NCBI GenBank assembly: GCA_031426455.1
Contig: JANPLI010000066.1
Location: 1-24,111, forward strand
DNA: 24,111 nt
Source: JANNMJ01 sp031426455
GTDB taxonomy: Bacteria > Bacteroidota > Bacteroidia > Cytophagales > Hymenobacteraceae
Direction of reading: 5' to 3'
Part shown: positions 14,791-22,616 of the stretch, in pieces
Layout of the letters: every line of letters begins with the position of its first letter
Position numbering within the stretch: position 1 is the first letter of the stretch
The notes under the pieces: generated by a model
What the model was told of the DNA's origin: nothing
Seen by the model: only the letters and a program-made list of their open reading frames with translations
The model's database searches: none
Translations under genes and position numbers: made by a program

Positions 14791-15771
14791 TCAACCCACC
14801 GCCGTAGGAGCAAGCTCGGCAGGAGCACCATTACGAAACGGCCGCCCCGCCCGGCGAATGGCATCTTCGAGGCTGATATTGATCTCGAACCCCAGCACCA
14901 GGGTCATACACACGAAGTCGAGCCAGACCATCAAGCCCACCAACGCCCCGATGGAGCCGTAAAAGTGGTTGTAGGAGTTGAAAATCCGGATATAAAGCGT
15001 GAATAGAAACGAGACCAGGAAGATCAGCAGCGTGGCTACCACGGCGCCTACGGAGAAGAACGGCCACTTGTCGTCCACGGCGGGCACGTAGTAGTAAATC
15101 ATCGAGGTGGTGGCAAAAAACAGCAGCCCCAGCGACGACAGCTTCAGCACCGACAGCAACGTGGGGGTGGCCTGCTCGCTCAGGAGTTCGTGGAAAACCA
15201 GAAAGTCCACAATGTAGGTGCCGAAGAACAGCCCCGCCACACTCAGCAGCAACACCAGCGAGAGAATGATGGTCAAAGCCGTAGCAATCAGCCGCTTACG
15301 CAGGTAAGAGCGGTGGCGGAAGGTTTTGTATTTCTTGTCGAAAGCATCGAGCAGGGCCATCAGCCCATTGCTGGATAGAATCAGCGCGAACAGCACCCCC
15401 GTACTCAACAGCCCGCCGTGGGGGATCAGAATGATGTCCTCGATGGTGGTACGGGTGGCGGCGAACATCTCGCGCGGCATTACGTCCTGCAAGAAAGCCA
15501 TAATCTCCACATTCAGGTTCTGAATCGGGATGTACGGAATCAGCGTGAACAGGAAAATGATAGTGGGGAAGAGTGAGAGCGTAAAGTTGAACGCCATATA
15601 AGAGGCGCGCTTGGTGATCGAGTCGCGGCCCAGTTCCAGGATCAACTGCTCGACCACATCGTAAACCGACAGCACGACGCCGCCTTCCGCGCGGAAACGC
15701 AGATTACGCAACCACACAATGAAGCGGCGGTACGAGCGCCGCTCCTCGACGCGCTGACGGATACGGTTCAT
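14791..15771 (-). CDS. YihY/BrkB-family inner-membrane protein
   Basis: 326 residues, start ATG at 15771. After a charged N-terminus (about 45 residues) there are about six hydrophobic segments. The family signature 'RASYMAFNFTLSLFPTIIFL' lies near residues 60-80, and 'SNGLMALLDAFDKKY' and 'YNHFYGSIGALVGLMVWLDF' are further conserved blocks, the last followed by 'LVLGFEIN'. The family was once named ribonuclease BN, but that activity belongs to another protein; its true function, perhaps transport or envelope maintenance, is not settled. Length is usual. It follows the thioesterase gene on the same strand with a 112-nt repeat-filled gap and is followed by the independently promoted tRNA-Ser. 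Confidence 0.9.
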   Translation of the reverse strand: MNRIRQRVEERRSYRRFIVWLRNLRFRAEGGVVLSVYDVVEQLILELGRDSITKRASYMAFNFTLSLFPTIIFLFTLIPYIPIQNLNVEIMAFLQDVMPREMFAATRTTIEDIILIPHGGLLSTGVLFALILSSNGLMALLDAFDKKYKTFRHRSYLRKRLIATALTIILSLVLLLSVAGLFFGTYIVDFLVFHELLSEQATPTLLSVLKLSSLGLLFFATTSMIYYYVPAVDDKWPFFSVGAVVATLLIFLVSFLFTLYIRIFNSYNHFYGSIGALVGLMVWLDFVCMTLVLGFEINISLEDAIRRAGRPFRNGAPAELAPTAVG

Positions 15772-15811
15772 TTTTGATTAAGTGACTTTTTTGACTGAGT
15801 AACTAATTGGA

Positions 15812-15884
15812 AATGAGTGACTGAGTGATTTTTGTTTTGTCCTCCAATCGCTCAGTCCCACTCAGTCCCACTCAGTCACTCATT
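15812..15884. repeat. Inverted and direct short repeats between thioesterase and YihY genes
   Basis: AATGAGTGACTGAGT (15812-15826) is perfectly inverted as ACTCAGTCACTCATT (15870-15884). On the right arm a 10-nt unit (CCCACTCAGT) is repeated about three times. The right arm reaches the thioesterase stop codon, so it could form a hairpin in the minus-strand transcript. Further degenerate copies (GACTGAGTAACT) lie at 15793-15804. Confidence 0.8.
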
Positions 15885-16291
15885 TAGTAATAGGTTTCCA
15901 GCTTTTCCAGGATGTGCGGCGGGATGCGCACGGGCCGGCCGGTGGCTTTGGAGGCAAAAACCAGCGTGGTTTCGCCGGTGTTCAGCAGGTCGCCGGCTTC
16001 ATTGCGGGTTTCGCACTCGAAGCGGATACTGGTGCCGGTGGGCAGCACCGGTAGCCGGACGGTAACGGTCAGTAGGTCGTCGTAAAAGCCGGGCTTCCGG
16101 TAGCGGATCTTGAAATCGACGACCGGCAGCATCACGCCCTCGGCTTCCATTGCGGCGTAGGGCAAGCCCAACGCGCGGAAAGCTTCGGTGCGGGCCGTCT
16201 CGTAGTAAGCCGCGTAGTGGCCGTAATAAACGTAGCCCATCTGGTCGGTTTCGGCATAACGAACCCGGACGGTGGTGGCGTGGGAAAACAT
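15884..16291 (-). CDS. Hot-dog fold acyl-CoA thioesterase (YbgC/4HBT type)
   Basis: 135 residues from the ATG at 16291. An upstream in-frame start at 16360 would add 23 residues encoded by simple repeats ('SLTHSIIQSLNRSITQS'), so the shorter form is chosen. The N-terminus has the YbgC/4-hydroxybenzoyl-CoA thioesterase motif 'RYAETDQMGYVYYGHYAAYYE', with catalytic Asp16. 'MLPVVDFKIRYRKPGFYDDLLTV' is the central strand region. The protein is cytosolic and would hydrolyse acyl-CoA or acyl-carrier thioesters; the natural substrate cannot be told. It lies between mltG and the YihY-family gene, in a same-strand group that may be cotranscribed. Confidence 0.93.
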   Translation of the reverse strand: MFSHATTVRVRYAETDQMGYVYYGHYAAYYETARTEAFRALGLPYAAMEAEGVMLPVVDFKIRYRKPGFYDDLLTVTVRLPVLPTGTSIRFECETRNEAGDLLNTGETTLVFASKATGRPVRIPPHILEKLETYY

Positions 16292-16293
16292 TT

Positions 16294-16387
16294 GCGATTG
16301 AGTGATGGAGCGATTGAGCGATTGAATGATTGAGTGCGTGAGTGAGCGCGACTTCATCAATCACTCAATCGCCAATCACTCAATCAC
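16294..16387. repeat. ATTGAGTG/CACTCAAT repeat array between mltG and the thioesterase gene
   Basis: The whole mltG-thioesterase gap is built from degenerate 7-8 nt units such as GCGATTGA, ATTGAGTG and their complements. GCGATTGAGTGAT (16294-16306) is perfectly inverted as ATCACTCAATCGC (16360-16372), and ATCACTCA recurs directly after. In the minus-strand transcript it could fold into a long hairpin just before the thioesterase start. Confidence 0.85.
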
Positions 16388-17479
16388 TCAATGGATTCCT
16401 CTGGTATCCAGCGCGGCGCGGTAGCGGCGGGCGTTGGCTTGGTGTTCGGCGGGGGTGGCAGCGAAATTATGGTAGCCGCTGAAGTCTTCTTTGGCGCAGA
16501 AGTACAGGTAATTGTGCGCTTCCGGACGCAGTACGGCGGCGAGAGCATCGCGGGTGGGGGCCATAATCGGCCCCGGCGGCAGGCCCTTCACGCGGTAGGT
16601 GTTGTAGGGCGAGTCGGTACGCAGCATTTCGCCGGTGACGCGCCGGATGGCGAAATCGCCGGTGCGCCGACCTACCGCATACACGACGGTGGGGTCGGCT
16701 TGCAGCAGCATCCCCCGGCGCAGGCGATTGAGGTAAACGCCCGCGATGCGCGGTTGTTCGTCGGGATGAAGTTGTTGCTCGCCCTGCACGATGGCCGCCA
16801 GCGTGGCGACCTGAATCGGCGTCAGCCCCAGTTCTTCGGCCTGGGCGAGGCGCGTGGCCGTCCAGTAACGGTCGTAGGCAGCTTTGAGCTTTTGGAGAAC
16901 CGAGGCGGGCGGCGTCGTCCAGTAAGCCTCGTAAGTATCGGGCAGAAAGAGCGCCAGCACAGTGGTGGTGTCAAAGCCCAACCCCTGCACGTAGGCCGGG
17001 TCGTGGAGCAGGGAGTCGTACTGGCCGGGGCGGCTCAGGAAGGTGCGTTCCAGGCGCCGGGACTGCTGCGTCAGCAGACGCGAAGGCCGCACGGTGAGTT
17101 TGATCGGCGTCTGCTCGCCTTTACGCAGGGCGTTGATCAGTTCCCGGTTCGTCATTCCATCCTTGATTTCGTAGGCGCCGGGCTTCACCAGCTTGTCGTA
17201 GCTCATCAGTTTCGCCACAAACCGCAGCGAGAGCTTGTCAACCACCGTGTTGGTGGCTTCCACGGAATCGAGGACGGCCGTGAACGGCGCCCCCGGATGC
17301 ACCCGCACAAACGCCTTCGCGCCATCCGCGACCTGCACGTTGGCAGTGAAGAAGACCTGATAGAAATAGTACGAAAAGCACACCGACAGCAGGGCGAACA
17401 GCAGAAAGCCGCCGCGCGTGAAGCGCTGGGTGCGGGAAAGTTGGCCGCGCCGGGCGCGGGCCGTAGGAGTTTCGGCCAT
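16388..17479 (-). CDS. mltG: Endolytic peptidoglycan transglycosylase MltG (YceG family)
   Basis: 363 residues from the ATG at 17479; a GTG at 17506 would add nine residues. One transmembrane helix (about 23-45) anchors it in the inner membrane with the catalytic part in the periplasm. A LysM-like region follows ('GAYEIKDGMTNRELINALRKGEQ'). The catalytic block 'LAAIVQGEQQLHPDEQPRIAGVYLNRLRRGMLLQADPTVVYA' carries the Glu at about residue 234 that corresponds to the essential Glu of E. coli MltG. 'SPYNTYRVKGLPPGPIMAP' is the second family hallmark. The enzyme cleaves nascent glycan strands and helps to end their growth. It leads the minus-strand group with the thioesterase and YihY-family genes and is divergent from the Calx-beta gene. 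Confidence 0.95.
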   Translation of the reverse strand: MAETPTARARRGQLSRTQRFTRGGFLLFALLSVCFSYYFYQVFFTANVQVADGAKAFVRVHPGAPFTAVLDSVEATNTVVDKLSLRFVAKLMSYDKLVKPGAYEIKDGMTNRELINALRKGEQTPIKLTVRPSRLLTQQSRRLERTFLSRPGQYDSLLHDPAYVQGLGFDTTTVLALFLPDTYEAYWTTPPASVLQKLKAAYDRYWTATRLAQAEELGLTPIQVATLAAIVQGEQQLHPDEQPRIAGVYLNRLRRGMLLQADPTVVYAVGRRTGDFAIRRVTGEMLRTDSPYNTYRVKGLPPGPIMAPTRDALAAVLRPEAHNYLYFCAKEDFSGYHNFAATPAEHQANARRYRAALDTRGIH

Positions 17480-17608
17480 CGGGCAGAAAAGAAGTTGAAA
17501 AAGCACGGCAACCCGGCCCGCGGCCGGTGCGTGTTAGGGCAAGATGACCAAATCCGTTTAGCCCCCGACGGCGGGTTCCGCGTCGGGCGGCGGATATTTG
17601 CGGCCCCG

Positions 17609-17616
17609 CAAAATTA
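17609..17616 (-). promoter_or_regulatory. Possible -7 box for the mltG group
   Basis: The minus strand reads TAATTTTG, an exact match to the Bacteroidota TAnnTTTG box, in the 233-nt divergent gap upstream of mltG. No good upstream TTG element is seen at the expected distance, and the leader would be about 120 nt, so this is tentative. Confidence 0.35.
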
Positions 17617-17712
17617 CACCCCCGCCGGCCGGGGCGCCAGGGCACTTTCCGGTGTCGGGCCAGGGACGCTTTCCTTCGTTTCACCCACTCGCAATCGTTT
17701 TTTTAAGTTTAA

Positions 17713-20700
17713 ATGCACTACCTCCGACTCTCTTCCTTCCGCCGCACCCTGGCCGGGGCAGGCCTGGGCCTGGCCAGCCTGTTGAGCGCCGCGCCCGCCG
17801 CACAGGCGCAGGGCCTGATCGGCACCTATACGTTCACGGGCGCCATCGGCGATGAGGCCACCTTCCCCGTCGATGCGCAGCCCACCAACGCCGTGTTCGC
17901 GCCGTTCGGCCGCGGGTCCGGCATCACCCCTTCGACCTCCGCCAACCGTTTTTCGGCCACCGGCTTCACGCAGGCCACGACGGTGGATCTGAACCAGTAC
18001 TATAATTTCTCGATCACCGCCAACGGTGGCTTCGTGGTAGATGTTGATTCCCTGACGTTCACGGAGCGGCGTTCAGGCACGGGCATCACCAAATACCAGG
18101 TGCGCTCGTCGGTGGACAACTTTGCGGCCCCGCTCGTGGACGTGACCGTGCCCGACGACACCAATATCCGCCCCGCCAAGCTGGCGCTGCCCGGCGCGCC
18201 TTTCAACTCACTCAGCACGATTGAATTCCGCATCTACGGCTACGCGGCCGAAGCCACCGCTGGCACCTGGCGGATGGACGATGTGCGCCTCGTGGGTCGG
18301 GTGCTGACTTCTGGCCCGGCGACGCCCACCTTCAGCTTCGCTCCTGCTACCCGTACCGTGGCCGAGAACGCCGGTACGATTCAGATTCCGGTGACGCTGA
18401 CCAACCCCGGCACCACCGCCGCGACGGTGAACGTCGCCCTGGCTACGCCCGCCGGCACCGCCACCGCCGCCACCGACTACACCTTCACCACGCCCCAGAC
18501 GCTGACTTTTGCGCCCGGCACCACCACGCAGAACGCCACGCTGACGGTGATCGACGACACCCAGCAGGAACCGTCGGAAACCGTCATTCTCCAGCTTACG
18601 GCGCCCAGCACGGGTGCCACGGTAGGCGCCGGCACGTTCACGCTCACCCTCACCGACAACGACGGTGGCCCCGGGCCATTGACGCCGCCCCTCACCACGA
18701 TTGCGGCCGTGAACGTGAACGACGCCACCGGCGCGCCCGTGCTCAACGGCCAGGCCGTGCGGGTGCGCGGCGTGGTGACCGGACCCAATATCCGGATGAC
18801 GGGGTACCAGACCTCGCTCCAGAACGCGGGTAAAGGCATTGGTCTGTTCAAGTCGGCCAATATCGGCACCCAAACCATTGCCCAGGGCGACTCGCTCGAA
18901 GTCATCGGGGTAGTAGGGCAGTTCAACGGCCTGACCCAGATCACGATCGACTCGTTCCGCACCCGCGCCGTGGCACAACGCCTGCCCGCGCCGCGCCCGA
19001 CGACCGTGCTCGACGAAGTAAGCGAATCGCTCCTGACCCGTCTGACGGGTGGTCCCTTCACCCTCGTCGATGCCACGCAGTGGACCAATACGGGATCGGG
19101 CTTCACCGTCGATATCACTAATGGCACCACCACCTATGCGATGCGCATCGTGCGCGGCACCGACGTGTACGGCTCGCCTGCGCCGACGCAGCCGTTCAAC
19201 CTGGTGGGCATCGGCGGGCAGTTCGACAACGCCGCGCCCTTCGATTCAGGCTATCAGATCATCCCCCGCTCGCTAGCCGACATCCAGTTCGGCCCGTTGA
19301 CGCCCACCCTCGCGTTTACTACGCCCACCCGGACCGTGGCGGAGAACGCGGGCACGATCCAGATCCCGGTGACGCTGACCAACCCCGGCACCACCGCCGT
19401 GACGGTGAACGTGGCCCTGGGCACGCCTGCCGGCACGGCCACCGCCGCTACCGACTATACTTTCACCACGCCCCAGACGCTGACCTTTGCGCCCGGCACC
19501 ACCACGCAAAACGCCACGTTGACGGTGATCGACGACACCCAGCAGGAACCGTCCGAGAACGTGCTGCTGCAGCTTACGGCACCCAGCACGGGTGCCACGA
19601 TAGGTGCCGGGCGCGCGTTCGCGCTCACCATCACGGATAACGATACGCCGCCGCCAGCGGCTTCCGTGCAGTTCTCGCTGGTGAGCCAGTCCGTGGCCGA
19701 AAACGCGGGCTCGGTCCAGATTCCGGTGACGTTGACGAACGCCACCACCACCGCCGTGACGGTGGAAGTGATGCGTTCCGGCGGCACCGCCACGGCGGGC
19801 ACGGACTTCACCTTCGCCACGCAGACGCTGACGTTTGCGCCTGGCACCACCACCCAGAACGCGGTGCTGAACCTGATCGACGACACGCAGCAGGAATCCG
19901 CTGAAACCGTGATTCTGATGCTGATGTCCCCCACGGGCGGCGCCGTGTTGGGAGCCACCAGCACCTTCACGCTCACCATCACCGACAACGACAGCGGCCC
20001 TGGTCCGCTGACGCCCCCCCTTACCACAATTGCGGCCGTGAACGTGAACGACGCCACCGGCGCGCCCGTGCTGGCGGGCCAGGCCGTGCGGGTACGTGGT
20101 GTGGTGACCGGCCCGAACATCCGGATGACGGGGTACCAGACCTCGCTCCAGAGCGCGGGCAAAGGCATCGGCCTGTTTAAGTCGGCTAACATTGGTACGC
20201 AGACCATTGCCCAGGGCGACTCGCTCGAAGTCATCGGGGTAGTAGGGCAGTTCAACGGCCTGACCCAGATTGCCATCGACTCGTTCCGGACCCGCGCCGT
20301 GGCGCAACGCCTGCCCGCCCCGCGCCCGACGACCGTGCTCGACGAGATGAGCGAATCGCTCCTGACCCGCCTGACGGGTGGCCCCTTTACCCTCGCCGAT
20401 GCCACGCAGTGGACCAACGCAGGGTCGGGCTTCACCGTCGATATCACCAACGGCACCACCACCTACGCCCTGCGCATCGTGCGTGGCACCGACGTGTACG
20501 GCTCGCCCGCCCCGACGCAGCCGTTCAACCTGGTGGGCATCGGCGGACAGTTCGACAACGCCGCGCCCTTCGATTCGGGCTATCAGATCATCCCCCGCTC
20601 GCTGGCTGATATTCAGATCGTGAACGGCCTGAGCGCCGACGCGGCAACCGCTGCGCTCGTGCTGTACCCTAACCCGGCCACCGACCAACTGACCATCAGC

Positions 20701-20865
20701 GGCACGGCCGGCGGCACCGCCACCGTGCTGGACGCCCTGGGCCGCCCCGTACTGACGGCGAAACTGCCCGCCGCCGGCACGGCCACGGTGCGGGTGAGCG
20801 CCCTGCCCGCCGGCGTGTACGTGGTGCGCGTAGGCACCGCCTCACGGCGCTTTCTGAAGCAGTAG
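17713..20865 (+). CDS. Large secreted Calx-beta repeat protein with type IX secretion sorting tail
   Basis: 1050 residues; signal peptide ending 'AQAQ' near residue 33. An N-terminal beta-rich domain covers about 34-198. Three Calx-beta-like domains lie at about 203-316, 529-645 and 650-759; each has 'VAENAGxxQIPVTLTN', 'GTATAxTDxTF', 'LTFAPGTTTQNA', 'DDTQQExxE' and 'LTITDND', where the acidic groups would bind calcium. Two nearly identical modules of 209 residues (317-525 and 760-968) contain 'GQAVRVRGVVTGPNIRMTGY', then 'GDSLEVIGVVGQFNGLTQI', an OB-fold-like pattern. The end, from about 976, is a type A sorting domain ('LVLYPNPATDQLTISG', 'DALGRPV', 'GVYVVRVG'). It is exported by the type IX system to the surface or medium. 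Function is unknown; adhesion or binding is a guess. No enzymatic motif is seen. Confidence 0.88.
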   Translation: MHYLRLSSFRRTLAGAGLGLASLLSAAPAAQAQGLIGTYTFTGAIGDEATFPVDAQPTNAVFAPFGRGSGITPSTSANRFSATGFTQATTVDLNQYYNFSITANGGFVVDVDSLTFTERRSGTGITKYQVRSSVDNFAAPLVDVTVPDDTNIRPAKLALPGAPFNSLSTIEFRIYGYAAEATAGTWRMDDVRLVGRVLTSGPATPTFSFAPATRTVAENAGTIQIPVTLTNPGTTAATVNVALATPAGTATAATDYTFTTPQTLTFAPGTTTQNATLTVIDDTQQEPSETVILQLTAPSTGATVGAGTFTLTLTDNDGGPGPLTPPLTTIAAVNVNDATGAPVLNGQAVRVRGVVTGPNIRMTGYQTSLQNAGKGIGLFKSANIGTQTIAQGDSLEVIGVVGQFNGLTQITIDSFRTRAVAQRLPAPRPTTVLDEVSESLLTRLTGGPFTLVDATQWTNTGSGFTVDITNGTTTYAMRIVRGTDVYGSPAPTQPFNLVGIGGQFDNAAPFDSGYQIIPRSLADIQFGPLTPTLAFTTPTRTVAENAGTIQIPVTLTNPGTTAVTVNVALGTPAGTATAATDYTFTTPQTLTFAPGTTTQNATLTVIDDTQQEPSENVLLQLTAPSTGATIGAGRAFALTITDNDTPPPAASVQFSLVSQSVAENAGSVQIPVTLTNATTTAVTVEVMRSGGTATAGTDFTFATQTLTFAPGTTTQNAVLNLIDDTQQESAETVILMLMSPTGGAVLGATSTFTLTITDNDSGPGPLTPPLTTIAAVNVNDATGAPVLAGQAVRVRGVVTGPNIRMTGYQTSLQSAGKGIGLFKSANIGTQTIAQGDSLEVIGVVGQFNGLTQIAIDSFRTRAVAQRLPAPRPTTVLDEMSESLLTRLTGGPFTLADATQWTNAGSGFTVDITNGTTTYALRIVRGTDVYGSPAPTQPFNLVGIGGQFDNAAPFDSGYQIIPRSLADIQIVNGLSADAATAALVLYPNPATDQLTISGTAGGTATVLDALGRPVLTAKLPAAGTATVRVSALPAGVYVVRVGTASRRFLKQ
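18661..20616 (+). repeat. Two 627-bp near-identical direct repeats inside the Calx-beta gene
   Basis: Copy 1 is 18661-19287 and copy 2 is 19990-20616, exactly 1329 nt apart, with no indels between them. By eye the encoded 209-residue modules differ at about eight positions. The first two Calx-beta domains are also close copies, offset by 978 nt (from about 18322 and 19300). Confidence 0.92.
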
Positions 20866-20885
20866 AGAGAAAGGTGTCAGATAAG

Positions 20886-20961
20886 AAGTGTCAGGTGCGA
20901 GGTGTGAGGGACCTGAGGTCGCAAGCGATTCGCACCACCTCGCACTTCGCACCTGACACTT
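20886..20961. repeat. Inverted repeat of the AAGTGTCAGGTGCGA type
   Basis: AAGTGTCAGGTGCGA (20886-20900) is perfectly inverted at 20947-20961. Partial copies (GAGGTGTGAGG, TCGCACTTCGCACCT) fill the space between. It lies in the gap after the Calx-beta gene, just before the terminator. Confidence 0.85.
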
Positions 20962-20972
20962 CGCACCTCCTA

Positions 20973-21011
20973 AAAAGCCTCCCCGGTGCCCGGTGCGCCG
21001 GGGAGGCTTTT
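20973..21011 (+). terminator. Rho-independent terminator after the Calx-beta gene
   Basis: A perfect 14-bp stem, AAAAGCCTCCCCGG (20973-20986) with CCGGGGAGGCTTTT (20998-21011), encloses an 11-nt loop and is followed by CTTT. The A-run on the left lets it work in both directions. It separates the Calx-beta gene from the Sua5/YciO-type gene. Confidence 0.93.
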
Positions 21012-21060
21012 CTTTGTACCCGTTCCGGACTCATCCCGCTTCCTAACTCCCTGCCATCCA

Positions 21061-21687
21061 ATGGCCGTTTTACTGAAAATTCATCCTGACAACCCGCAGT
21101 CCGCCCGTATTCAGGAGGCGGTGGACGTGCTTCGCAATGGCGGACTGATCATATACCCAACAGACACGATATACGGTATCGGCTGCGACGTACACAACGC
21201 CCGTGCTGTGGAGCGGCTGGCCAAACTCAAGGGAATCAAGCCGGAAAAAGCCAACTTCTCCTTCATCTGTCAGGACCTGACGCACATCGCCGACTACGCC
21301 CGCCAGATCACGACGCCCCAGTACAAAGTGCTGAAAAAGGCCCTGCCGGGGCCGTTTACCTTTATTTTTGAGGCCAGCACCAAAGCCCCGCGCTACGGCG
21401 GCAACCGCCGCAAAACGGTGGGTATCCGGGTGCCCGACCACCGCATTCCGTGCGAGCTGGTGCGGCTGCTGGGCAACCCAATCGTCAGCACCTCCACCCA
21501 CGACGATGACGAACTCCTGGAATATGCCACCGACCCGGAACTGATCTTCGAGAAATATCAGCACACCGTCGATCTGGTGATCGATGGCGGCTACGGGCAT
21601 AACATTGCTTCTACGGTGATCGACTGCCAGAACGATTCCTTCGAGGTATTACGGCAGGGCGCCGGCGATATCGAACAGTATTTATAA
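21061..21687 (+). CDS. Sua5/YciO/YrdC-family protein, L-threonylcarbamoyladenylate synthase-like
   Basis: 208 residues from the ATG at 21061; the open frame extends upstream to 20986 across the terminator, which argues against an earlier start. The fold signature 'GGLIIYPTDTIYGIGCDV' lies at 27-44, followed by 'KGIKPEKANFSFIC', 'LKKALPGPFTFIFEA' and 'KTVGIRVPDH', with 'IVSTSTH' in the nucleotide-binding part. Sua5/YrdC enzymes make threonylcarbamoyl-AMP for the t6A37 modification of ANN-reading tRNAs. The short form and 'KPEKANFSFIC' are closer to the YciO branch, whose activity is less certain, so a true TsaC role is not assured. It is cytosolic and probably monocistronic. Confidence 0.88.
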   Translation: MAVLLKIHPDNPQSARIQEAVDVLRNGGLIIYPTDTIYGIGCDVHNARAVERLAKLKGIKPEKANFSFICQDLTHIADYARQITTPQYKVLKKALPGPFTFIFEASTKAPRYGGNRRKTVGIRVPDHRIPCELVRLLGNPIVSTSTHDDDELLEYATDPELIFEKYQHTVDLVIDGGYGHNIASTVIDCQNDSFEVLRQGAGDIEQYL

Positions 21688-21751
21688 GTCCGGCAGCCGG
21701 GCCCGACGAAACCGCGTGTTCCGGCCGGCCATCTGATTCCCAACCCCGTGC

Positions 21752-21759
21752 GACCTTTG
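21752..21759 (+). promoter_or_regulatory. Weak candidate -7 box before the esterase gene
   Basis: GACCTTTG differs from the TAnnTTTG box only at its first base and lies about 47 nt before the esterase start. No matching upstream element is evident, so the call is tentative. Confidence 0.3.
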
Positions 21760-21805
21760 CGCCGCAATCGTCTTCCTTGAGCCCTTTCAACCCCCAATCC
21801 ACACT

Positions 21806-22516
21806 TTGCGCGAAGAACACGTCCGCTGGCATTCGCCCACCATTGGCCGCGATTTTGAGATGCTCGTTTTCGGGCACGCCGGCATCCCCGTCATTGCCTA
21901 CCCCACCTCGATGGGGCGCTACTACCAAAACCGGGATTTCGGCCTGATCGGCGCCGCTTCGTGGTTCGTTGATAACGGCCTGGTGAAGATCTACTGCCCC
22001 GATTCGCTCGACAACGAGGGCTGGTACAACACCCACATTCACCCCGCCGACCGCATCCGGGTGCATCAGCACTACGACCACCTGATTCGCCACGAACTAG
22101 TACCGCGTGCCCAGTACGAAACCGGTCACGACCGCGTGGCGGTAGCCGGAGCATCGTTTGGGGCTTACCACGCCACCAATTTTGCCTTCCGTTATCCGGG
22201 CCTCGTGCGCCAGCTCATCAATATGGGCGGCGCCTACGACATCAAGATGCAGCTCGACGGCTATTACGACGACAACGCGTACTACAACAACCCCACGGAT
22301 TTCCTGAGCGGCATCCAGGACCCAATGCTCTGGCAAATGGGCATCATTCTGGGCGTCGGCGAACACGATTTCTGCCGTGCCGCCAACGAGCGCCTCTCGC
22401 AGCAACTCAGCGACAAAGGCGTGCAGCACTGGCTCGACGTGAAGCCGGGCAGCGTGCACGACTGGCCCATCTGGTGCCAAATGTTCCCGGAGTATCTTTC
22501 CCGACTCAATTTCTAG
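21806..22516 (+). CDS. Alpha/beta-hydrolase esterase (esterase D-like)
   Basis: 236 residues. The start is a TTG at 21806: the frame stays open back to a TGA at 21754-21736 but contains no ATG or GTG, and the N-terminus 'REEHVRWHSPTIGRDFEM' looks like the start of this family. The catalytic triad can be read as Ser117 in 'AGASFGAYH', Asp188 in 'GVGEHDFC' and His218 in 'SVHDWPIW'. 'PVIAYPTSMGRYYQNRDFG' forms the oxyanion-side loop region. There is no signal peptide, so it is cytosolic. Members of this group hydrolyse small esters; the substrate is unknown. It lies 100 nt before an ATP-grasp gene on the same strand, with no terminator between, suggesting a shared pathway. Confidence 0.85.
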   Translation: MREEHVRWHSPTIGRDFEMLVFGHAGIPVIAYPTSMGRYYQNRDFGLIGAASWFVDNGLVKIYCPDSLDNEGWYNTHIHPADRIRVHQHYDHLIRHELVPRAQYETGHDRVAVAGASFGAYHATNFAFRYPGLVRQLINMGGAYDIKMQLDGYYDDNAYYNNPTDFLSGIQDPMLWQMGIILGVGEHDFCRAANERLSQQLSDKGVQHWLDVKPGSVHDWPIWCQMFPEYLSRLNF

Positions 22517-22616
22517 GTGGTCGGTTTGGCAGCCGGCTCGTTGGTTTTCACCCACCCACGAACCCCGGCCCAAACGGCTCCACTGACTCACGCCCCAAAA
22601 ACCCAAAACCCTAGTA

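Noticed and set aside
16294..16387. Possible small CRISPR array because of the repeated CACTCAAT units
   Set aside because: Units are only 7-10 nt, degenerate and contiguous, without unique spacers of regular length; no cas genes are nearby.
16391..17785. Open + frame of 464 codons opposite mltG
   Set aside because: mltG on the minus strand has all family motifs; the + translation has no recognisable features.
19273..20688. Open minus-strand frames (471 and 335 codons) opposite the Calx-beta gene
   Set aside because: They reflect the codon pattern of the repeat-rich + gene, and no family is visible.
20985..21060. In-frame upstream extension of the Sua5/YciO-type gene
   Set aside because: It would start inside the terminator stem at 20973-21011, and the family begins near the ATG at 21061.
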